A stretch of DNA of 22,764 bases from positions 1 to 22,764 of the IMG/VR virus record IMGVR_UViG_3300042881_002704. One strand, written 5' to 3'. Source of the stretch: a virus. Under the pieces are notes generated by a model that made no database searches, was not told the origin of the DNA, and saw only the letters and a list, made by a program, of their open reading frames with translations. Shown in pieces: positions 14,250 through 21,000 of this stretch (position 1 is its first letter; every line of letters begins with the position of its first letter). The position numbers were made by a program, and so were the translations under genes.

Positions 14250-14632
14250 GCATCGAGAACGCAATCATCGCGCGCGTAAAGGCGCTGGCGACGGGCGCCG
14301 GCCAGCGGGTCTACCGCGAGGTCATCGTGCAGGAGCCGCAGCTGCCGGCGGTCGCCGTCTCGCGCACTGCGGGTGCTGGGTTCGCGCGCGTGCTCGGGAA
14401 TGTTCCGATGCTGCAGCGGGCGACGCTCCGGATCGAGACTGTCGGCGACACGATGGCGCAGGTGGCCCCGGTGGCCGCCGCGATCGTGACCGGCCTCGAT
14501 GGCTGGTCAGGTGCGGTGTCCGGCGTGACCGTGCTGCGCGCGACGCTGGTGCAGCAGCAGGAGCAGGCCGAGGCGCAGGGCGATCGGACGCTGCGCATCG
14601 TCCAGCAGGACTTCGACTTCGTGTTTCGTTGA
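14246..14632 (+). CDS. Tail completion / terminator protein (DUF3168-like)
   Basis: A 128-residue protein whose start MSIENAIIARVKALATGAGQ and strand pattern PQLPAVAVSRTAGAG, then RATLRIETVGDTM, match the DUF3168/tail-terminator class by shape. It caps the tail tube after it reaches full length and binds the neck. The C-terminus ends with RTLRIVQQDFDFVFR, a typical last beta-strand. Position between gp10-like and tube genes is the standard one. Sequence signatures of this family are weak, so the assignment relies partly on order. Confidence 0.75.
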   Translation: MSIENAIIARVKALATGAGQRVYREVIVQEPQLPAVAVSRTAGAGFARVLGNVPMLQRATLRIETVGDTMAQVAPVAAAIVTGLDGWSGAVSGVTVLRATLVQQQEQAEAQGDRTLRIVQQDFDFVFR

Positions 14633-14633
14633 T

Positions 14634-14686
14634 CGCCCGACTTGGGCGCGTAGTAACCACGGCCGCTTTCGGGTGGCCTTTTTTTT
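14634..14686 (+). terminator. Terminator ahead of the tail tube gene
   Basis: GGCCGC (14661-14666) pairs with GGTGGCC's last six bases (14673-14678), with one G-U pair and loop TTTCGG, followed by eight T (14679-14686). A second hairpin lies upstream: CGCCC (14634-14638) with GGGCG (14644-14648). The 66-bp gap 14633-14698 thus holds a paired-hairpin element like that after the capsid gene. A ribosome site for the tube gene (GGAG then AGG) starts immediately after the T run. Confidence 0.7.
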
Positions 14687-14698
14687 GGAGATAGGAAA

Positions 14699-15124
14699 AT
14701 GCCCGGATACATCAGTTCAGGCGTCGTGTTCTCCGCCGGTGACGGCGCGACCCCGACGGAAGTGTTCGCGACGGTCGCGCAGGTGCAGGAGGTCAAGTGG
14801 TCCGGTTACAGCCGGTCCGTGGTCGACTCTCGCGTGCTGGGCGATCTGTACCCGCAGCGCATGCTTGGCCCGCACGAGACGCAGAACGTGGAGATGAAGC
14901 TCCTGTTCGACCCGGCCGACACCGCGCACGAGGCGATCCGGACGCGATTGATCGCCGGCTCGCAGCACAACTACCGGATCACGCTTCCCGACCCGGGCGC
15001 GTACCAAGTGCAGGTCCGCGGCTTCTTCACGAAGTTCGAGGTCGACGCGCTGACGGCTGAGGGTGGCGAGATCGTCGTGAACGCGACGCTCGAGCTGACC
15101 GCGCTGCCGGTGGTGACCCCGTAA
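14699..15124 (+). CDS. Major tail tube protein
   Basis: A 141-residue protein after a strong ribosome site (GGAGATAGGA). The order (completion protein, this, G/T chaperones, tape measure) and size identify it as the tube protein. The sequence opens MPGYISSGVVFSAGDGATPT, followed by LLFDPADTAHEAIRTRLIAG and a set of beta-strands YRITLPDPGAYQVQVRGFFT, the tail-tube pattern in which the last part forms the outward-facing strand pair. Hexameric rings of this protein stack around the tape measure to build the flexible tail. Its separate terminator and ribosome site agree with a need for many copies. Confidence 0.85.
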   Translation: MPGYISSGVVFSAGDGATPTEVFATVAQVQEVKWSGYSRSVVDSRVLGDLYPQRMLGPHETQNVEMKLLFDPADTAHEAIRTRLIAGSQHNYRITLPDPGAYQVQVRGFFTKFEVDALTAEGGEIVVNATLELTALPVVTP

Positions 15125-15474
15125 TGGCGGCAGTCGATCGGGATCTGCTGCGGGCGCAGGTCAGCGCGACGCTAGCGAAGGCGACGGTCCGTCCGTTGGT
15201 CGTCGCTGGCGTCGAGCTGTTCGTTCGCGGCCTGACTGGCGCCGAGCGGGTGCAGCTCATGAAGTGGTCGGCCGAGGCGCAGGGCGGCGGCGAGCCGCTC
15301 AGTGACTACAAGGTTGCGTTCCTCGGACTCTGCGACGCCGACGGCGTGCGGCTGTTCGATGACGAAGCCTCGCTGGCGGTGCTCGATGGCGGTGCGGTCT
15401 CGGAGATCGCGCGAGCCGTGATCGAGGCGTCCGGCCTGACGGGCGCAGCTGCGGAGATCGCAACGGGAAATTGA
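15124..15474 (+). CDS. Tail assembly chaperone, gpG-like
   Basis: A 116-residue protein whose ATG overlaps the tube stop (TAATG). A strand-rich start (VRPLVVAGVELFVRGLTGAE) is followed by helices (RVQLMKWSAEAQGG, LAVLDGGAVSEIARAVIEAS), typical of tail assembly chaperones. The last sense codons GGA AAT and the TGA stop sit on a G-GGA-AAT slippery heptamer (15465-15471), so a fraction of ribosomes should move to the -1 frame and produce a G-T fusion of 225 residues. The chaperones coat the tape measure and recruit tube subunits; the fusion partner is the next feature. Confidence 0.85.
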   Translation: MAAVDRDLLRAQVSATLAKATVRPLVVAGVELFVRGLTGAERVQLMKWSAEAQGGGEPLSDYKVAFLGLCDADGVRLFDDEASLAVLDGGAVSEIARAVIEASGLTGAAAEIATGN

Positions 15475-15513
15475 CCGGCGAGTCGGAGCTGCTGCTCTGG
15501 TTCCGGCTCGCCG
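15465..15513 (+). promoter_or_regulatory. Programmed -1 ribosomal frameshift site with hairpin
   Basis: The heptamer GGGAAAT (15465-15471) stands in the right phase, read G-GGA-AAT in the gpG frame and GGG-AAA in the -1 frame, just before the gpG stop TGA (15472-15474). Four bases downstream a 16-bp hairpin begins: 15476-15491 pairs base for base with 15498-15513 (four G-U pairs, no mismatch), loop CTGCTC. Lambda uses GGGAAAG at the same junction. All three parts (site, stop, structure) are visible in the sequence; the efficiency is unknown. Confidence 0.9.
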
Positions 15514-15800
15514 CGCAGCTCGGGGCGACGGTGGGTGAGCTTCAGGAGCGGATGAGCTCTTTAGAGTTTACCTACTGGCAGGCGTTCTACGGATTGGAGC
15601 CGTTCGGCTTCGATACGGAGAACTGGCGGATGGGTATGACCTGCTCGACCGTGGCGAACGCTGCGGGCCCAAAGCGCGGCGGCAAGGCGTGGCGGGTCGA
15701 GGACTTCGTCCCGGCGCGCAAGGCGGAGCCAGCAGCATCTCAATCCATTGATGACGTCCGGCGAGTGGTCGCTGCGATGGTGGGAAAACCTCATGGCTGA
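15471..15800 (+). CDS. Tail assembly chaperone T extension (DUF4035-like), made by -1 frameshift
   Basis: A 109-codon frame that becomes the C-terminal half of the gpGT fusion. It has no ATG or GTG near its beginning; the only start-like codon is TTG at 15471, which is the base after the slip, so frameshifting from gpG is the natural way to express it. The core FTYWQAFYGLEPFGFDTENW, then RMGMTCSTVANA, is the pattern of the DUF4035/lambda T type (short helical protein with a L-x-P-x-G turn). The T part links the chaperone-coated tape measure to tube protein. Its last 8 bases overlap the tape-measure ATG. Confidence 0.85.
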   Translation: MTGESELLLWFRLAAQLGATVGELQERMSSLEFTYWQAFYGLEPFGFDTENWRMGMTCSTVANAAGPKRGGKAWRVEDFVPARKAEPAASQSIDDVRRVVAAMVGKPHG

Positions 15801-17583
15801 TATCGGCACACTGGTCGTCAGGATGGCGGCGGACTCGGCGCAGATGCGGTCCGAGCTCGACCGCGTCAAGGGCGAACTGAAGAAAACCGACAGCGGTGTC
15901 TCGGCGCTGTCCGGCGCCTTCAAGAACTTGGGCGGCATCGTCGCCACGTTCTCGCTGGCTGCGGTTGTCACTCAGGCGATGCAGGCCGCGGGCGCGCTGA
16001 ACGACACGGCGGCAAAGACCGGCCTCTCCATCGACGCGCTGCAGCGCCTGCAGTTCGCGGCGACCCTGTCGGGCGGCTCCCTCGAGGGGGTTTCCGGCGC
16101 GGTGGCGCGCATGCAGAAGGCGCTCGTCGGCGCGGAGGAGGGCGGCAAGGAGGCGGTGGCGGCGCTCGATCGGCTTGGCCTGTCCGCAAAGCAGATCCTG
16201 ACGCTTTCGCCGGACAAGCAGTTCGAGGCGATCGCGCAGAAGATCGCGTCGATTCAAGACCCGGCTGAGCGCACGACGGCCGCGATGAATCTGTTCGGCC
16301 GTTCCGGCGCCGAGCTCATCCCGACGCTGCTCGCGATCGGGACCAACGGCGAAGCGATGGCCGCGCAGCTCTCCGCCATTGGCGGGCCGGTTTCGGACAA
16401 GGCGATCGCCAACGTCGACACGCTGGGCGATCAGCTCGACGTGCTCAAGACGGGCGCGAAGAACACCGCCATCGAGCTCACGGCTCTGGCGTCCGCCATC
16501 CTCGTCCCGCTCCTGCGCGAGACGAATGAGTGGATCAAGTCGCTGCGCATCCTGACCGGCGGCGGCGGCGAGCTCGAGCAGCTGCAGCGCCGGCTCGAGA
16601 TCCTGCAGGAGGCGCGCAACTCCATCCCGATTTTCTTCAACTTCGGCTATGTCGAAGGCCAGGGCGTGGTGCTCGGCCGTCGCGGCCTCGAGCAGGCGAT
16701 GCGCTCGGTGCGTGCAGACATCGACGCCATGAAGGCGAGCGCGGCGGGCGCGGTCGGCGGCATCATCGACGTGCCGATGGACATCCCGCAGCCGCAGGTG
16801 CCGAACCTCGGCGGCGGCGGCGGCAAGCCTGGCGAGCGTGCGCTGACCCCGGCTGAGATCCGCGAGCGCGACGCGGCCAAGCGCGACGCCGACTTCAAGC
16901 GCGAGTACGACCTGACCGCGCTGCACCTCTCAAGCCTTCAGATGCTGTCGTTCGACCATGCCTCGGTGCTGGCGAACATCGACTCCACCAGCGCAGCGCA
17001 GCGCATCCAGTCCGCCACGGACTTCGAGTATTTCCGCGCGAACATCGCTCAGGCTTTCGGCCTGCAGCAGCTCGACTTCGAGACCATCAAGAACCAGTCA
17101 ATCATCGACCTCGCTGGCGGCCTGTTTACCGCTCTGGCTGGCGAGAACACGAAGCTGTTCAAGGTGCAGCAGGCCTTCGCGGTCGCGAACGCGGTGGTCA
17201 ACACCGCCGAGGGCGTCACGAAGGCGCTGCGCTCGCTGCCGTTCCCCGCCAACCTTGGCGCCGCCGCGAAGGTCGCGCTCGCGGGCGCGATCCAGATCGC
17301 CAAGATCAAGTCGACGGCGCCCGGCGGGTCCGGCAGCGCGACGACTTCGGGTCTCTCTGGCGGCTCCACCGGCTCGACCCCTTCGCTCCCGCAGACCGCC
17401 GGCAACGCCCAGCAGGCGGAGCAGGCCCCGCGCATCGCGCAGGTCGTGATCCAGGGCAGCGTGTTCTCCTCGCGAGAAACCGCCGACTGGCTGGTCGACC
17501 AGCTCAAGGACGCGATCAACAACCGCGACGTCGTGTTCATCAACGGGAACAGCCGACAGGCTGGTCTCATCACGGGAGCCTGA
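15793..17583 (+). CDS. Tape measure protein
   Basis: A 596-residue protein starting at ATG 15793 (MADIGTLVVRMAADSAQMRS), with GGGA at 15782-15785. Frames from 15748 would lengthen it into gpT and are less likely. It is long-helical: a coiled N-terminus (QMRSELDRVKGELKKTDSG), a hydrophobic segment (GGIVATFSLAAVVTQAMQAA), TAAMNLFGRSGAELIPTLLA and EWIKSL, a second hydrophobic stretch (FPANLGAAAKVALAGAIQIA), a Gly/Ser/Thr linker from about residue 510, and a conserved C-terminal domain (VIQGSVFSSRETADWLVDQL). It sets tail length and is ejected with the DNA. At about 0.15 nm per residue it predicts a tail near 90 nm, short for this class. No peptidoglycan hydrolase motif was seen. Confidence 0.92.
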   Translation: MADIGTLVVRMAADSAQMRSELDRVKGELKKTDSGVSALSGAFKNLGGIVATFSLAAVVTQAMQAAGALNDTAAKTGLSIDALQRLQFAATLSGGSLEGVSGAVARMQKALVGAEEGGKEAVAALDRLGLSAKQILTLSPDKQFEAIAQKIASIQDPAERTTAAMNLFGRSGAELIPTLLAIGTNGEAMAAQLSAIGGPVSDKAIANVDTLGDQLDVLKTGAKNTAIELTALASAILVPLLRETNEWIKSLRILTGGGGELEQLQRRLEILQEARNSIPIFFNFGYVEGQGVVLGRRGLEQAMRSVRADIDAMKASAAGAVGGIIDVPMDIPQPQVPNLGGGGGKPGERALTPAEIRERDAAKRDADFKREYDLTALHLSSLQMLSFDHASVLANIDSTSAAQRIQSATDFEYFRANIAQAFGLQQLDFETIKNQSIIDLAGGLFTALAGENTKLFKVQQAFAVANAVVNTAEGVTKALRSLPFPANLGAAAKVALAGAIQIAKIKSTAPGGSGSATTSGLSGGSTGSTPSLPQTAGNAQQAEQAPRIAQVVIQGSVFSSRETADWLVDQLKDAINNRDVVFINGNSRQAGLITGA

Positions 17584-17584
17584 C

Positions 17585-18007
17585 GTGCCCGCAGTCACTT
17601 TCACCGCGAAGCGCAGCCTCATCGCCGGGCATACGGGCGGGTCGCAGTATTCGCTCGACCTTCGCCTGGTCGAGGGCGGTCTCGGTGTCGGCCGCAAGGT
17701 CGGCTCGGAGACGCAGCGCTCGCTCAGCGACAAGACCGAGACGCTGTACTACTTCGGGAAGAGCACCTGGGCGGCGATCGCGCTCGTCTTGAACTCGACC
17801 GAGCGGGCCGCGCTCGCGGAGTTTTTGCATTCGGTCGAGGCCGGCGAGTCGTTCACCTTCTCGCCCTACGGCTCGGTCGCCGCGATGGGCACGACGCACA
17901 CCGCGCGGCGCGTGACCGCCAACTACAACTTCGAGCGCTTGGACGGCACCGGCGCCACGCCGAATGACGACGCGATGCGCGTTTCCTTCGACCTCGAGGA
18001 AGTCTGA
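17585..18007 (+). CDS. Minor/distal tail protein
   Basis: A 140-residue protein with a GTG start one base after the tape-measure stop, and a TGATG overlap with the tail-tip gene. The sequence (MPAVTFTAKRSLIAGHTGGS, TLYYFGKSTWAAIALVLNST, AEFLHSVEAGESFTFSPYGS) is a beta-sandwich type with one helix, as in lambda gpM-like and distal-tail (Dit-like) proteins. By position it joins the tube end and tape-measure to the tail tip. I cannot name the exact family; the role is inferred from order. Confidence 0.6.
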   Translation: MPAVTFTAKRSLIAGHTGGSQYSLDLRLVEGGLGVGRKVGSETQRSLSDKTETLYYFGKSTWAAIALVLNSTERAALAEFLHSVEAGESFTFSPYGSVAAMGTTHTARRVTANYNFERLDGTGATPNDDAMRVSFDLEEV

Positions 18008-21000
18008 TGCGCACCGACCCGGCCGCCTTCAACGAGCTGAACAGCGCCTCCGTCAAGGAGCCGCGCTTCGTCGTTCGCATCAACTTCTCGACGCCCATCC
18101 TCATCACGAGCCACACCGGCATCACGGGCCTCTCGGGTGCCGTCATCGACGGCGCGCTCATCGAGCCGAGCATCGTCTCGCAGCGCCTCAACCCCATCGA
18201 GGGGCGCTCGGAGATCGGCTCGGCCTCGTTCCAAGTGGCCGACCTTGCGGGCACGCTCACCGACGAGATCCGCTCGCGGCTCGGCGCCGCGGCTGGCCTG
18301 CGCGACAAGCAGGTCGAGTTCTTCTTGGGCTACGCTGGGCTCGCCTTCGCCGACTTCGTGCGGGTGGGCACCCAGCGCGTCACCGAGGCGACCTTCGACA
18401 AGGGCCGCTATCAGATCTCCTGCGCGGACATCCAGCGGTCGGCGAAGAAGGACATCTTCGAACTCGCCGAGACGACTCTCGCTCAGTCCCTTTCGGCAAC
18501 CGACACCACGGTGACGGTCAGCTCGACGGCCGGCTTCACGACCGTGTTCCACGGGCCGACCTACACCGACGCGGCCAACGCGACCGTCGGCTACATCAAG
18601 ATCCGGGACGAGGTCATTCGTTACACGGGTAAGACCGCGACCACCTTCACCGGCTGCGCCCGTGGCGTCCTCGGCACCATCGCGGCCGCCTACGACGTGG
18701 ACGCTGCCACCCCGGCAACGCGCCGCGAGAAGGTCACCGAGCACGTCTACCTCGAGCTGCCCGCGGTCAAGATCGCCTACGCCATCCTCACGGGGCAGCT
18801 CTACGGCGACGCCGCAACGCTCCCGGCGGCCTGGCATCTCGGAATCGACACTTCGCTCATCCGCACCTCGGACTTCATCGGCATTGGTGGAGATCTTTGG
18901 GACGGCGCCAACGCGGGCGTAGTGATCCGGTTCGAGGGGCTCAAGAAAACCGACGGCAAGAAGTTCCTCGAGGAGGAGATTTGTCGCCTGCTGGGCGTCT
19001 TCATGCCGGTGTACGCCGACGGCGCGTGGGGCCTGCGCCGAGCCGCGCGCGTGCTCTCGGATGCGGCCACGGTCGCCACCCTCGACGAGTCAAACAGCGT
19101 GCAGGTCGGCGAGCTTGTGCATGACATGGGCGAGCTGCACAACGTGTTCCGGATCTTCTGGAACTGGAACGGCTCGGACTACACGCGGACGACGGCACTC
19201 ATCGACGCGAGCTCGGCCGCGGCGCACGGCAAGGCCGACCCGCTCGATCTCAAGTTCAAGGGCTTGTACGGCGGCCGGGCCACCGACTCTCTCCTCTACC
19301 AGCTCGTCGACGCCCTGCGCGATCGCTACGCTGCGCCTCCCGAGCGGCTCTCCGTCACGGCGCTGCACTCGCTCAACCGCCTTGAGGTGGGCGACGTGGT
19401 GCGCGTGCGCTACGCCTCCGTCCGAGACTACTCCGGGGCGGGCGCGTCCATCGACCGCGCGTTCGAGATCCAAAACCTATCGGTGAACCACAAGACCGGC
19501 GCGGTGCAGCTCGAGCTCTTCGGCTCAACGTCCCCGGCTTCGGCGCTATCGCCGACTACGGCCACGACGGCGCTCCCGAACGCGTTCTACACGGCCACAG
19601 GAACCGCGCTCTCGACGGTGGCGACCATCACCGCGGGCGTGATGGCGACTGGCTCATACACGCTCACAGGCGGCTCCAGCCTCACCGCCTCGGGGTCCAT
19701 CTGGTACCACGACGGCGACCTGACGATCCCGCAAGGTTGCACCCTAAACATCAGTGGCAACGTGCAGCTGCGGGTGCGCGGCTACCTGACCGTCAACGGC
19801 ACCATCAACGGCGTCGGCGGCGGTCTGGCGGGCGTGGCTGACAACACCAGCCCGACCGTGCAGCTCACCGGTAATCCGGGCTGGGTCGGCAACTCCCGCG
19901 GCCTTGACGGCATCGACGCCGCGCAGGACTACGCCAACGGCAACGCGCGGCTCCAGACCGTCCCGGTGCCCGTGACGCAGGGCAAGCACGCCGCGTTCCC
20001 CTACCTCGAGGTCACGGTCTCGGGCAACACCCTGACCGGCCTGCCGACCGACCTGCGCGGCACCGGCGGCGGCCCGGGCGGCAAGATCACGAGCGGCGGC
20101 AAGGCGACCTTCCGCGCGGCGGGCGGGGCGGGGGCGGCGGGTGGTGCGGGTCTCTGCACGATCTCGCGCGGCTTCTCGACCGGCGCATCGGCGACTATCA
20201 ACCTGTCCGGCAACAGCCCGACCGCTCCGTCTCTGCACGGCCCGCTTCCGAACATGTACTACCCGGGCGCGGGTGGCGCTGGCGGCCCGGGCTCGATCCT
20301 CCTCCTCCTCGACGGCTCGGCCGTCTCTGCGCCGGATCTGACGAACCGCTTCATCGCCAACACCGGCACGGTGCCGCAGCCGGCGCAGGTGTCGGGCAAG
20401 CTCACCTTCCTCGACAACGAGCCGTACCACCGCTACTCGGACAACGAGGACCCGTGGGCGGGCTACCCCGACCCGGCGGTCATCTCCGGCCGCTCGCTGG
20501 CCGGCTCCGCCCAGCGCATCCAGTTCATCCCGGCTCCGGAGACGGCAACGGCCGACCCGGTGGCCGCCCCGCCTGCGCCCTCGGGTCTGACGGCGGTCGC
20601 CCAGGACGGCTTCGTGCTCGTCTCTTGGACGCTGCCGGCTGATCCGGCTTCTTATGATGCAGTCGAGCTCCACGCGTCCACGTCGAACGATCGCGCGGCG
20701 GCGGTTAAGGTTTTCGACGGCCGCGCGTCCGACTTTAAGCACGTCACCGGCGACACTTCCGCGCGGTTCTATTGGGCCAGGTCGCGCCGCGATCGCGCGG
20801 TCTCCGCCTGGCATCCGGCCACGACCACGAGCGCGGCGACTGCGGCGGCGCGTCCGCCGACGGTTACCGGGTACCTCACGAACGAGGCCGTGGCCGTCGC
20901 GGCTGACTCGGCCGGCACGGTCGCATCCTTCGCTGGCGCGTCGGGCTCCTTCAAGGTGCTCGCGGGCGCGGTCGACGTCACGACGTCCGCGACGTTCGCG

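Noticed and set aside
15471-15800. Independent T gene starting at TTG 15471
   Set aside because: TTG lies directly after the slippery heptamer with no ribosome site; a frameshift fusion explains the layout better.
15568-16926. Long - strand frame (452 codons) opposite T and tape-measure genes
   Set aside because: No motif, no ribosome site, and both + strand genes are secure.
19744-20814. Long - strand frame (356 codons) inside the tail-tip gene
   Set aside because: The + strand frame is open for the whole length from 18007 and its protein shows FN3 and fibre features; the - frame has none.
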